Source: Cellulomonas carbonis
Lineage (GTDB): Bacteria; Actinomycetota; Actinomycetes; Actinomycetales; Cellulomonadaceae
DNA length: 64,000 nucleotides
Reading direction: 5' to 3'
Assembly (NCBI RefSeq): GCF_014636275.1
Contig: NZ_BMEB01000009.1
Coordinates: 1-64,000, forward strand
A model generated the notes under the pieces. That model had not been told where the DNA came from, searched no databases, and saw nothing but the letters and a program-made list of their open reading frames with translations. Position numbers and translations under genes: made by a program. Shown in pieces: positions 1 to 8,109 of this stretch; the first letter of the stretch is position 1; every line of letters starts with the position of its first letter.

Positions 1-52
1 CCAGGTCCAGCACTCTGCGCCGGAACTCCGGCGGATACCCACGACGTCCCAC
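1..52 (-). CDS. IS3-family transposase OrfA, N-terminal 17 codons (partial)
   Basis: Only the first 17 codons are inside the window. The GTG start at 52 is preceded by a strong GGAGGAGG ribosome binding site at about 58-66. The peptide reads VGRRGYPPEFRRRVLDL, the usual opening of IS3 OrfA proteins, whose helix-turn-helix binds the element's ends. Nothing can be said about whether the element is intact. Confidence 0.7.
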   Translation of the reverse strand, partial: MGRRGYPPEFRRRVLDL

Positions 53-118
53 AAGGCCCTCCTCCAAGGGTCAAGTGGCACCAGAGTCCAGGAACCCGAC
101 TCCACCGAACGCGGGACA
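1..118 (-). mobile_element. Left end of an IS3-family insertion sequence (cut by window edge)
   Basis: The minus strand begins near position 118 with TGTCCCGCG, a TG-initial end typical of IS3-family terminal repeats. About 65 bp later it enters the start of an OrfA-type transposase. The other end lies outside the window, so the inverted repeat and target duplication cannot be confirmed and the outer boundary is approximate. Family assignment rests on the OrfA N-terminus. Confidence 0.6.
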
Positions 119-406
119 CACCAAGAGCCTCCAACTGACCCGTCACGAGACACATGCTCGAGTTGCGTTCGGTGCGGGGCATGGGTCCTGGTCGGTCGCG
201 TGCGACCTTGCGGTGGTGTTCATGCCGGGGCACCGTGAGCCGTCGACGCGTAGCGTCAATCTCGACACGAAGCACCGCGCGGGCGCCGTCGCGACGGCTG
301 CCAAGCCCGTCCTGCAGGGCTCTTCCGTCTGTCCGCAAGGTTTGTCCAGTAGGTCGTTTCGGACAGATCGCATCACTCGTCCCAGTGACCGCCAGCGAGG
401 AGTGAG
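119..406. other. Intergenic stretch, no supported gene
   Basis: Between the insertion sequence end and the next gene I see no coding sequence with actinobacterial codon bias and no hairpin terminator. It presumably carries the promoter of the gene at 407, but no convincing -35/-10 pair stands out. Confidence 0.5.
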
Positions 407-2521
407 ATGCCGAACCGTCTTGCCCGAAGCACGAGCCCGTACCTCCAGCAGCACGCCGACAACCCCGTCGACTGGTACGAGTGGGGCGAGGAGGCGTTCG
501 CCGAGGCGCGGCGCCGCGACGTCCCGCTCCTGATCTCCGTCGGCTACGCCGCGTGCCACTGGTGCCACGTCATGGCGCACGAGTCGTTCGAGGACGAGGC
601 GACCGCGCGGTTCATGGACGAGCACTTCGTCTCGGTGAAGGTCGACCGCGAGGAGCGGCCCGACGTCGACGCCGTCTACATGGAGGCGACGCAGGCCATG
701 ACGGGCCACGGCGGCTGGCCCATGACGGTGTTCGCGACACCCGACGGCGCGCCGTTCTTCTGCGGGACGTACTTCCCGCCGCAGCCCGTCCAGGGCATGC
801 CGTCGTTCCCGCAGGTCCTCGCGTCCGTCGCCGCCGCCTGGACGACGCGGCGCGACGAGGTCGACGGCAGCGCGGAGAGCATCCGGGCCGCGCTCGCCGA
901 GCGACCGCCCACGGCGCCTCTGGGCGAGGACCTCGACCCCCATGCCGCCGAGCGCGCCCTGGCCACGCTCGCGCGCTCGTTCGACACGACGCGCGGGGGG
1001 TTCGGCGGGGCACCCAAGTTCCCGCCGTCGATGGTCCTCGAGTGGCTGCTGCGCCACTCGGCGCGGACCGCGGGCCACGGCGACGGCGCCGACCCGCTCG
1101 AGCTGCCGGACGCGCTCGACGCGACCGCGACGGGGGCGCCGTCGGGCGACGTCGACCCGGCCCTGCGGATGGCCGAGCGGACGCTCGACGCGATGGCGCG
1201 CGGCGGGATGTACGACCAGCTCGGCGGCGGCTTCGCGCGGTACTCGGTGGACGCCGACTGGGTCGTGCCCCACTTCGAGAAGATGCTCTACGACAACGCG
1301 CTCCTCCTGCGCGTGTACGTGCACTGGTGGCGGCTCACGGGATCACCGCTCGCGCAGCGGGTGGTCACGGAGACCGCCGACTTCCTCGTCCGCGAGCTGC
1401 GGACCGGTGAGGGCGGGTTCGCGTCGTCGCTCGACGCCGACAGCCCGGACGCCGAGGGCCGTCCCGCCGAGGGGGCGTTCTACGTCTGGACGCCCGACCA
1501 GCTCCGCGAGGTCCTGGGCGACGACGACGGCGCCTGGGCGGCCACGACGTTCTCCGTCACCGACGACGGCACGTTCGAGCACGGCTCCTCGGTGCTCCAG
1601 CTGCTCGTCGACCCGGTCGAGGACGACCAGGCCCGCTTGGCCGACGCACGGGCCCGCCTCATGGCAGCACGGGAGGAGCGCGCACGGCCGGGCCGCGACG
1701 ACAAGGTCGTCGCGGGCTGGAACGGCCTCGCGGTCGCCGCCCTCGCCGAGTCCGCGGTACTGCTCGAGCGGCCGGACTGGCTCGACGCCGCCGTCGGCGC
1801 CGCGGACCTGCTCGTGCGCGTGCACCTGACGGGTGACCGCCTGGCCCGCACGTCGCGCGACGGCGCGGTGGGCACGGCGCCCGCGGTCCTCGAGGACTAC
1901 GCGCACGTCGCCGACGGGTTCCTGGCGCTGCACCAGGCGACCGGCGACGCCGCGTGGCTGGCCCGCGCTGGTGCGCTGCTCGACGCGGTCCTCGCGCGCT
2001 TCACCGACGGCGCCGGCGGCTTCTACGACACCGCCGACGACGCGACGGACACCGTGCTCGCGTCGATCCGCCGCCCGCGCGACGTCGGGGACGGCCCGAC
2101 CCCCGCCGGCCAGTCGGCCGCGGCCGGTGCGCTCCTGACGTACGCGGCGCTCACGGGCTCGACCGACCACCGGGCGGCGGCCGAGGCGGCGCTCAGGGAG
2201 CCGGTCGCCGTCGGGGCGCGCGTGCCGCGGGCCGCCGGGTGGGCGCTCGCGACGTTCGAAGCGCTGCTCGACGGGCCGCGCGAGGTCGCCGTCGTCGGCC
2301 CGGTGGACAACCCGATGACGGTCGAGCTGCTGCGGGCGGCGCGGCGCTCCCCCGCTCCGGGCGCCGTCGTCGTCCACGGCGAGCCCGACACGGAGGGCGT
2401 GCCGCTGCTGGCCGGCCGGCCGCTGCTCGACGAGCGGCCCGCGGCCTACGTGTGCCGGGGGTTGGTGTGCGACCGACCGACGTCGGACCCGAGCGAGGTG
2501 GCCGAGGCGCTGCGCCGATGA
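407..2521 (+). CDS. Thioredoxin-domain (DUF255, YyaL/SPATA20-type) protein
   Basis: This 704-residue protein opens with [20 protein letters not shown], the signature of the DUF255/YyaL family. A thioredoxin-like domain covers roughly residues 1-170 with the redox motif CHWCH near residue 50, followed by an (alpha/alpha)6-barrel region (motifs such as [10 protein letters not shown] and [15 protein letters not shown]). Full length matches the family. The ATG is chosen for its GAGGAG site seven bases upstream. The biochemical role of the family is not settled. It is monocistronic and convergent with the next gene. Confidence 0.9.
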   Translation: MPNRLARSTSPYLQQHADNPVDWYEWGEEAFAEARRRDVPLLISVGYAACHWCHVMAHESFEDEATARFMDEHFVSVKVDREERPDVDAVYMEATQAMTGHGGWPMTVFATPDGAPFFCGTYFPPQPVQGMPSFPQVLASVAAAWTTRRDEVDGSAESIRAALAERPPTAPLGEDLDPHAAERALATLARSFDTTRGGFGGAPKFPPSMVLEWLLRHSARTAGHGDGADPLELPDALDATATGAPSGDVDPALRMAERTLDAMARGGMYDQLGGGFARYSVDADWVVPHFEKMLYDNALLLRVYVHWWRLTGSPLAQRVVTETADFLVRELRTGEGGFASSLDADSPDAEGRPAEGAFYVWTPDQLREVLGDDDGAWAATTFSVTDDGTFEHGSSVLQLLVDPVEDDQARLADARARLMAAREERARPGRDDKVVAGWNGLAVAALAESAVLLERPDWLDAAVGAADLLVRVHLTGDRLARTSRDGAVGTAPAVLEDYAHVADGFLALHQATGDAAWLARAGALLDAVLARFTDGAGGFYDTADDATDTVLASIRRPRDVGDGPTPAGQSAAAGALLTYAALTGSTDHRAAAEAALREPVAVGARVPRAAGWALATFEALLDGPREVAVVGPVDNPMTVELLRAARRSPAPGAVVVHGEPDTEGVPLLAGRPLLDERPAAYVCRGLVCDRPTSDPSEVAEALRR

Positions 2522-2536
2522 GGCGGGCGCCGGCGG

Positions 2537-2941
2537 TCAGACCTCCTCGACGGGCAGGCGGCAGCGCAGCGTCGCCTTGCCGTTGGGGGTGATGCGGAAC
2601 GTGCCGGACTCCTCGAACAGGCGACCGTCCTCGTCGGCGCAGACCACGCCTGCCATGACGTACGGGCCCTTCCCGGTCCAGGGCACGTACCAGTTCTCGT
2701 CCGGCGCAGGCGTCGTCGGGAACCGGCACGTGAACTCGAGCAGAGAGCCGTCCGGCGCGTACGTCACGCGCACGTCCGTGGTGAACAGGTCGTACCCGAT
2801 GCCGGTGCTGAGCCCGCCGGCGTAGCAGGACGACCCGTCGACCGTGACGCTGCTGTAGTGGTCGGCGGCAGCGGGCCCGGCGAGACCCACCGTGCCGAGG
2901 GCGGTCAGGGACAGGGCAATCACGAGTCGGGACGTACGCAC
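2537..2941 (-). CDS. Small secreted protein of unknown function
   Basis: This 134-residue protein begins with a classic signal peptide: an RTSR n-region, a hydrophobic core (LVIALSLTALGTVGLAG) and likely cleavage after PAAA near residue 26. The mature part has four cysteines (about 39, 72, 101, 127), so two disulfides are possible, and is rich in beta-type sequence. The GTG at 2941 is preferred over longer readings because GAGGAG lies eight bases upstream and the signal peptide begins there. I do not recognise the family. Confidence 0.75.
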   Translation of the reverse strand: MRTSRLVIALSLTALGTVGLAGPAAADHYSSVTVDGSSCYAGGLSTGIGYDLFTTDVRVTYAPDGSLLEFTCRFPTTPAPDENWYVPWTGKGPYVMAGVVCADEDGRLFEESGTFRITPNGKATLRCRLPVEEV

Positions 2942-3121
2942 GGCGAGCTCCTCGGTTCCGGCGACCAGCCGACGGCTGCTGTCGGCGCCAGTGTGGCGCA
3001 GGACGAACCCGGGCGAAAAGGGCACTGGCGTGGGCGTCGCACCCTGGTCGGAGCCGCGGGCAGCCTGCGGTCCGACCGAGGACGGACGCGTGCAGACGCG
3101 CCGAGGGCCGACGATCGAGCC

Positions 3122-3826
3122 GTGCGCGAGATCTCTGCTGACCGTCCGAGCCTCGCCGACGGTGCCGCAGGCGCGCCGGACGGCACCACCGGTCCTGCTC
3201 CGTCCCTGCCCGCTCAGCGGCCCCGAGGTGGACCGCTGGCCGGGTCGGGCCGGCTGATCCTGCTCGCGTCGTCGGCGGGCTTGGGCGTCGGCGGCCTGAC
3301 CTCCCTCGGACAGACGCTCCTCGGCAGCACAGCGTTCGCCGGCCTGGGCAACGCGGTCAGCCCCTGGCTGGTGCTCCCGTTCGCGGTCGGGGCGCTGGCC
3401 CGACGGGACGGGCACGCGTCGGCTGCCGGGCTGCTGGCCTGCGTCGCCCAGGTCTTCGGCTACTACCTGGTCGCCCATCTGCGCGGCTTCGGCGTGAGCA
3501 ACGCCTTCCTGATCATCTGGGCGGTCGCAGGGGTGCTCGGCGGGCCCCTGTTCGGCTGGGCTGGGCGGGCCTGGCGCACAGCCACGGGGCGCGTGCGCGG
3601 GCTCGGCCCTGCGCTGCTCGTCGGCTGCTGGGTCAGCGAGGCGATCGTCACGTACCTCGTCGTCCTGCGCTATGGCAGCGAGGCTGCCGTGTTCGGTGCC
3701 GTCGCCGCGGTGCTCACCGTCCTCCTCGGCGTCGCCGGGCGTCAGCTCCGTTCCCTGCTCACGTGGCTACCCGCCGCATGCCTCCTCGGCGGGGCGGGCT
3801 TCGCGGCACTGCACACGCTGCTCTGA
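3122..3826 (+). CDS. DUF6518-like multi-pass membrane protein
   Basis: From about residue 50 the protein is a series of hydrophobic helices (six or so), including LILLASSAGLGVGGLTSL, WLVLPFAVGALA, NAFLIIWAVAGVLGG and VFGAVAAVLTVLLGV. This layout and length (about 234 residues) fit the DUF6518 family of actinobacterial membrane proteins; function unknown. The start is uncertain: the GTG at 3122 is the nearest in-frame start before the first helix but has no clear Shine-Dalgarno sequence. It is divergent from the secreted protein at 2941. Confidence 0.65.
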   Translation: MREISADRPSLADGAAGAPDGTTGPAPSLPAQRPRGGPLAGSGRLILLASSAGLGVGGLTSLGQTLLGSTAFAGLGNAVSPWLVLPFAVGALARRDGHASAAGLLACVAQVFGYYLVAHLRGFGVSNAFLIIWAVAGVLGGPLFGWAGRAWRTATGRVRGLGPALLVGCWVSEAIVTYLVVLRYGSEAAVFGAVAAVLTVLLGVAGRQLRSLLTWLPAACLLGGAGFAALHTLL

Positions 3827-3877
3827 GCCCTCGGGCGATGAAGCGTCCGGCCACCGGCTAGACGACCCTGCAAGGGC

Positions 3878-4267
3878 TCAGCCGATCGCGTCGCCCTCCG
3901 CGCCGGCGTCGACCGGTGTCAGCTCGATGAGCGGGCTCTGAGCCATCATCCGGTCGACGTCGTCGCGCCCCCACCTGCGGGCCGCCGCCTCGATGAGCGG
4001 GCGCCGCTCGGCGGGGCCCTCGATCACCCTGGCCACGGCCGGCACGTCGGCGACGACGCCCTGCTTGAGGTGGACGACGACGTGCGGGTCCGCCTCGACG
4101 TTGAGCAACCACCTGCGCTTGGCCGGGAACGGCATGCCCGAGATGAAGAGGCGAGGCACTGCACCGCAGTCAGGTGATCGACCTGACGACGACGGGCCGG
4201 CGTACGGGTCAGCCGCGGCGGATCGAGATCTTCCTCCACGACCTCGACGGTCCGATACGAGCGGCAC
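3878..4267 (-). pseudogene. F420-type (DUF385) oxidoreductase-like gene disrupted by internal inversion
   Basis: The minus strand from 4153 to 3878 encodes the C-terminal two-thirds of a DUF385/nitroreductase-like protein (RLFISGMPFPAKRRW, then ADPHVVVHLKQGVVADVPA). The conserved N-terminal part (VIDLTTTGRRTGQPRRIEIF) is present but on the plus strand at 4174-4251. Flipping 4154-4251 restores a continuous 129-residue protein starting at the GTG at 4267 (VPLVSEALHRSQVIDLTTTG and on), which has a GAGGG site upstream. As it stands, the frame stays open through the inverted part but residues 6-38 are nonsense, so the product should be inactive. Members of this family bind F420 or related flavins. 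Confidence 0.8.
4154..4251. other. 98-bp inverted segment within the DUF385 gene
   Basis: The segment reads as coding on the plus strand whereas its host gene is on the minus strand. Reinversion joins both ends in frame: TCG|GAG at the start side and GGT|CGC at the end side. Only a two-base complementary identity is found at the ends (GA at 4153-4154, TC at 4251-4252), so no recombinase site is visible. Either a micro-inversion in the lineage or an assembly artefact would produce it. Confidence 0.75.
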
Positions 4268-4364
4268 AGCCGAGCGCCCTCGATCCGCTTCCTGCCACCG
4301 GACCTCTGCACCCGAGGCCCCCGCCGGCCTCACCGTTCTGGGTCGGCTCCTGTGGGTGGGTGTC

Positions 4365-4709
4365 ATGGCCGGGCTCCTGATCGGCGGTCTGTCCGGAGCG
4401 GCTCTCTCCTGGGCGACGCCGTGGTACGCGGTGGGCGGGTTCTCGGTCGGCGCCATGGTCGGAGGTGCCGCCGGGGTGGCGGTGCAGGTGGCGAACGCCG
4501 TCGTGCTGCACGCCGCCCTGCGCGCCCGACCACGCCTCGACGGCGCCCGACGGCGTCTCGTGCTCGTCCCGCTGCCCGGCCTCGCGGGGTCCGCCCTCGC
4601 GCTCGCCGTCGGGGCACCGTGGGTCGGCGCGCTCGCGCTCGGGACGCTCTGCGCCGCCGCGGCGTGGCTGCTCGCGCCGTGGTGCCTCGCGCCCGCTCGC
4701 GCCCACTGA
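4365..4709 (+). CDS. Small four-helix membrane protein
   Basis: About 114 residues with four hydrophobic segments (around AGLLIGGLSGAAL, VGGFSVGAMVGGAAGVAV, LPGLAGSALALAV and GALALGTLCAAAAWLLAPW) and almost no soluble part. It is read divergently from the broken DUF385 gene. ATG 4365 is the most likely start, but the in-frame GTG at 4356 and longer upstream readings cannot be excluded because no strong ribosome binding site is present. No family recognised. Confidence 0.55.
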   Translation: MAGLLIGGLSGAALSWATPWYAVGGFSVGAMVGGAAGVAVQVANAVVLHAALRARPRLDGARRRLVLVPLPGLAGSALALAVGAPWVGALALGTLCAAAAWLLAPWCLAPARAH

Positions 4710-4752
4710 GCGCGGCCGGGCGCACCCGGGGAGCGACACCTAGGCTCGCCGC

Positions 4753-5766
4753 ATGGCTTCCCACCGCAAGCCGCTCGACGACCTGCGCGAGACCGTGGGG
4801 CGCCTGGGAGACCAGCTGCCGCGCCACGGGCTGCGAGGCGTGGACGACCTCTTCGGCGCACGTCCGGGCCCAGCCCGGCCGCTGGCGGCGGTGCAGGCGG
4901 AGCTCGACGGTCTCGTCGGCCTCGAGACGGTCAAGGAGCAGGTGCAGGCGCTCGTCGCCTTCCTCCAGGTGCAGGCCCGACGCACGACGCACGGGCTGCC
5001 CGAGGTCGCGACGTCCCAGCACCTCGTCTTCCTCGGGAACCCGGGCACGGGCAAGACGACGGTGGCGCGCCTCCTGGCCGAGATGTACCGGGCGGTCGGC
5101 CTGCTGCAGAAGGGCCACCTGGTCGAGGTCGACCGGGCGGCCCTGGTCGGGCAGTACGTCGGCGCGACCGCGATCAAGACCGACCGCGTGATCCGCCGCG
5201 CGCTCGACGGGGTCCTGTTCATCGACGAGGCGTACTCGCTGGCACCCGAGACCGACGGGCGGGTCGACTTCGGCGCCGAGGCGATCGAGATCCTGCTCAA
5301 GCGCATGGAGGACCACCGACACCGCCTGGTCGTGATCGTGGCCGGCTACCCCCGCCTCATGGAGGCGTTCCTGCTCTCCAACCCCGGCCTCCGCTCGCGG
5401 TTCGCCCGCGAGGTCAGGTTCCCCGACTACTCCACGGGCGAGCTGGAGGCGATCTTCACGCTGATCCTCGCCCAGCACGACTACGTGCTCGCGCCCGGCG
5501 CCGACGCGACGCTGCGCCGGATCATCGAGGGCCTGCGCCCCGGCGAGGAGTCCGGCAACGCACGCTTCGCCCGCACGCTGTTCGAGCAGGCGCTCAACCG
5601 TCAGGCACTGCGGCTCGTGCGGGGTGGGAGCGGGCGGGTCGATGCGCTCGACCGCACCGACGTCATGACGCTCACCGGGGACGACCTCGCCGAGGCCGCC
5701 CGCGCGCTGGGCGAGGAGGCCGCGCCGGGGCATGAGGAGTCCCGGTGGCGGCGCTGGTTCGGGTGA
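4753..5766 (+). CDS. CbxX/CfqX-type AAA ATPase
   Basis: This 337-residue protein carries one AAA+ domain. The Walker A motif GNPGTGKTT is at residues 95-103, Walker [11 protein letters not shown] at 154-163, and an arginine-rich sensor region (NPGLRSRF) near 215. The helix before it ([17 protein letters not shown]) is typical of the CbxX/SpoVK group, which includes rubisco activase CbbX and type VII secretion EccA. No ESX or rubisco genes are nearby, so the client is unknown. It has no N-terminal TPR domain, unlike EccA. It is monocistronic, with the next gene convergent. Confidence 0.85.
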   Translation: MASHRKPLDDLRETVGRLGDQLPRHGLRGVDDLFGARPGPARPLAAVQAELDGLVGLETVKEQVQALVAFLQVQARRTTHGLPEVATSQHLVFLGNPGTGKTTVARLLAEMYRAVGLLQKGHLVEVDRAALVGQYVGATAIKTDRVIRRALDGVLFIDEAYSLAPETDGRVDFGAEAIEILLKRMEDHRHRLVVIVAGYPRLMEAFLLSNPGLRSRFAREVRFPDYSTGELEAIFTLILAQHDYVLAPGADATLRRIIEGLRPGEESGNARFARTLFEQALNRQALRLVRGGSGRVDALDRTDVMTLTGDDLAEAARALGEEAAPGHEESRWRRWFG

Positions 5767-5826
5767 CGCCCACGGTGGCGAGGCGCCGTCGGCCGCGACC
5801 CACGGCCTGACCTCCCGGCACCTGGC

Positions 5827-6480
5827 TCAGCTGACGTCCCCGTCCGCGTCGTCGTCGTCGGCCCAGACGGTGGTCAGGCGGACGTCGGCGGCTCGCGTCT
5901 CCTCGACCAGCGTGGTCAGCAGCTCCGCGGCCGTCGTCGAGCGCAGCAGAGTGAGCTGGTCGAGCGAGCCGAGCGGTGCGATCCCGGCCACCTGCCAGAT
6001 GCGCTCGAACGGCCTCGCGGACAGCACGACGTCCGGTGGCCACGTCAGCTCGACGAACTCGCTGGCCCTCGTCAGGGTGGCGCGAACCAGGGCCTCGGCG
6101 GCGTCGAGAGCGGGCAGCGCGGAGGCGTCGAGGTCGAGCGTGGGCAGCTCGCGCACCTCCGCCCGGGGGAACGGGTCGTCGCCGAGCCAGCGCACCACCT
6201 CGAGCCGTTCGGCACCGGTCGCCACCAGCTCGATCCACCCCTCGGCGACGTCGACCGAGGCGATCCGGGCGACCGTCCCGACGTCGAAGCGGACGTCGCC
6301 GCCGCCGACCTCGGAGCCTCGCTCGATGAGGACCACGCCGAACTCCCGCTGCGGGTCCTCGAGCACCGCCGCGAGCATCGCCACGTAGCGCGGCTCGAAG
6401 ACGCGAAGCGGGAGCGGCATGCCCGGGAACAGCACGGCGCCCAGCGGGAACATCGCCAGCTCACGCACGTCCCCGGACAT
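5827..6480 (-). CDS. Lon N-terminal (substrate-binding) domain protein
   Basis: A 217-residue stand-alone LON substrate-binding (PUA-like) domain. The opening ELAMFPLGAVLFPGMPLPL and FEPRY are the family signature, and there is no ATPase or protease domain. Such proteins are widespread and of unclear role. ATG 6480 has GGGGAGGA eight bases upstream. The C-terminus ends in an acidic stretch (WADDDDADGDVS). It is divergent from the nitrate operon. Confidence 0.88.
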   Translation of the reverse strand: MSGDVRELAMFPLGAVLFPGMPLPLRVFEPRYVAMLAAVLEDPQREFGVVLIERGSEVGGGDVRFDVGTVARIASVDVAEGWIELVATGAERLEVVRWLGDDPFPRAEVRELPTLDLDASALPALDAAEALVRATLTRASEFVELTWPPDVVLSARPFERIWQVAGIAPLGSLDQLTLLRSTTAAELLTTLVEETRAADVRLTTVWADDDDADGDVS

Positions 6481-6612
6481 GACAGCGATCCTCCCCCGCC
6501 TGGGGCCACCGAGCGAGCCCTGGGGACACGACCGTGTCAGCTCGCCCTCGGCGACGGCCCACCGCGCCTCACACGCGCGCACCAGCCCGCGTGAGGACAA
6601 CGTTCCGCGGGG

Positions 6613-6640
6613 GTAACACCCGGGCCACACCGGTGGAAAC
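6613..6640 (+). promoter_or_regulatory. Candidate GlnR-type half-sites upstream of the nitrate operon
   Basis: Three half-sites GTAAC (6613), GCCAC (6624) and GAAAC (6636) are spaced 11 and 12 bases apart, close to the GTnAC-n6-GAAAC pattern of actinobacterial GlnR. A TAGCGT -10-like hexamer follows at 6651. GlnR is known to activate nitrate assimilation genes in actinomycetes, so position and target agree. The middle half-site is weak. Confidence 0.4.
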
Positions 6641-6708
6641 ACCCGCTGCCTAGCGTCGGCGCCAGCCGCTCCGGGCCTGCCGGGCCCGGCACCGACCAGG
6701 AGGTCCTC

Positions 6709-8109
6709 ATGGCCGCTCCGACCGTGACCACCGCACCCGGCACCACCACCGAACCCGGCACGACCACTGCGACAGCCACGACCACCCTCTCCCCCACGGG
6801 CGTCGTCGAGCGCCGCCGCGGCCGGTGGATCGACCGCTGGGACCCCGAGGACCCGCACTTCTGGGAGAACGGCGGACGCGTCACGGCGCGCCGCAACCTC
6901 ACACCGTCGATCTTCGCCGAGTTCCTCGGCTTCGCGATGTGGGCGTCGTGGAGCATCGTCGTCCCGCAGCTCGCGTCCGTCGGCTTCGCGCTCACGGTCG
7001 ACCAGCAGTTCTGGCTCATCGCGCTGCCGAGCCTCGTCGGCGCGACCCTGCGCATCCCGTACACCTTCGCGGTCCCGCTCCTCGGCGGCCGCAACTGGAC
7101 GATCGTCTCCGCGCTCCTGCTGCTCCTGCCCGCGAGCGCCCTCGCGTACGTCGTCACGCGGCCCGAGACGTCGTTCGGGACGCTCCTCGTCGTCGCCGCG
7201 CTCGCGGGCCTCGGCGGCGGCAACTTCGCGTCGTCGATGGCGAACATCTCGTTCTTCTACCCCGAGCGCGAGAAGGGCAAGGCCCTCGGCCTCAACGCGG
7301 CCGGCGGCAACATCGGCACCGCGGCGGTCCAGCTCGCCGTCCCGCTCGTCATCGTCGCGGGCGCGGGCCTGCACCTCGAGCGCGCGGGCCTGATGTTCAT
7401 CCCGCTCGTGCTGCTCGCGGCCTTCTGGGCGTGGCGCCGGATGGACAACCTCGCGGGCATGAAGTCGGACTATCGCGCCTTCGGCGCCGCGACGCGCAGC
7501 CGGCACACGTGGATCATCTCGTTCCTGTACATCGGCACGTTCGGCTCGTTCATCGGGTTCTCGGGTGCGTTCCCGACGCTGCTCAAGGGCCAGTTCCCCG
7601 AGGTCACGCTCACCGTCGCGTTCCTCGGAGCGCTCGTCGGCTCCCTCGCCCGGCCCACGGGCGGCATGCTCGCCGACCGCCTCGGCGGTGCCCGCGTGAC
7701 CATCGCGTCCTACGGGGTCATGGCGCTCGGCACGGTCGGTGCGGTGCTCTCGCTGCGCGGCGGGGACTTCTGGGGCTTCCTCGCGTCGTTCCTCGTGCTC
7801 TTCATCGCCACGGGCGTCGGCAACGGCTCCGTGTACCGGATGATCCCCGCGGTCTTCCAGGTCGGCGCGACGACGACGGACGCCGCCGCCCGCGGGCGCA
7901 AGGCCGCCGCGGGGTGCATCGGCATCGCGGGCGCCGTCGGGGCCTTCGGCGGGTTCCTCATCCCGCGCGGCTTCGCGGTCTCCAGCACCGCGACCGGCAG
8001 CCTCGAGCCCGCGCTGTGGGCGTTCGTCGGGATGTACGCCGTCATGGCGCTCGTGACGTGGGCGGTCTACGCGCGGCGCGGCTCGACCCTCGCCGCCTCG
8101 GTCATCTGA
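6709..8109 (+). CDS. narK: Nitrate/nitrite MFS transporter (NarK family)
   Basis: This 466-residue protein has about twelve membrane helices after a soluble N-terminus of about 70 residues (Thr/Pro-rich, then WDPEDPHFWENGG, conserved in actinobacterial NarK). The nitrate-signature glycine-rich segments appear as AGLGGGNFASSMANISFFYP near 180 and a GVGNGSVYRMIP segment near 370. It imports nitrate or exchanges it with nitrite. ATG 6709 has AGGAGG upstream. Its stop overlaps the next start (TGATG), so it leads a coupled five-gene operon. Confidence 0.92.
   Translation: MAAPTVTTAPGTTTEPGTTTATATTTLSPTGVVERRRGRWIDRWDPEDPHFWENGGRVTARRNLTPSIFAEFLGFAMWASWSIVVPQLASVGFALTVDQQFWLIALPSLVGATLRIPYTFAVPLLGGRNWTIVSALLLLLPASALAYVVTRPETSFGTLLVVAALAGLGGGNFASSMANISFFYPEREKGKALGLNAAGGNIGTAAVQLAVPLVIVAGAGLHLERAGLMFIPLVLLAAFWAWRRMDNLAGMKSDYRAFGAATRSRHTWIISFLYIGTFGSFIGFSGAFPTLLKGQFPEVTLTVAFLGALVGSLARPTGGMLADRLGGARVTIASYGVMALGTVGAVLSLRGGDFWGFLASFLVLFIATGVGNGSVYRMIPAVFQVGATTTDAAARGRKAAAGCIGIAGAVGAFGGFLIPRGFAVSSTATGSLEPALWAFVGMYAVMALVTWAVYARRGSTLAASVI

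Noticed and set aside
143..1324. 393-codon minus-strand open frame over the thioredoxin-domain gene
   Set aside because: Arg/Val/His-rich antisense shadow typical of high-GC coding DNA; the plus-strand frame has clear family motifs.
4363..5733. 456-codon minus-strand frame opposite the AAA gene
   Set aside because: Antisense shadow without motifs; the plus strand has Walker A and B.
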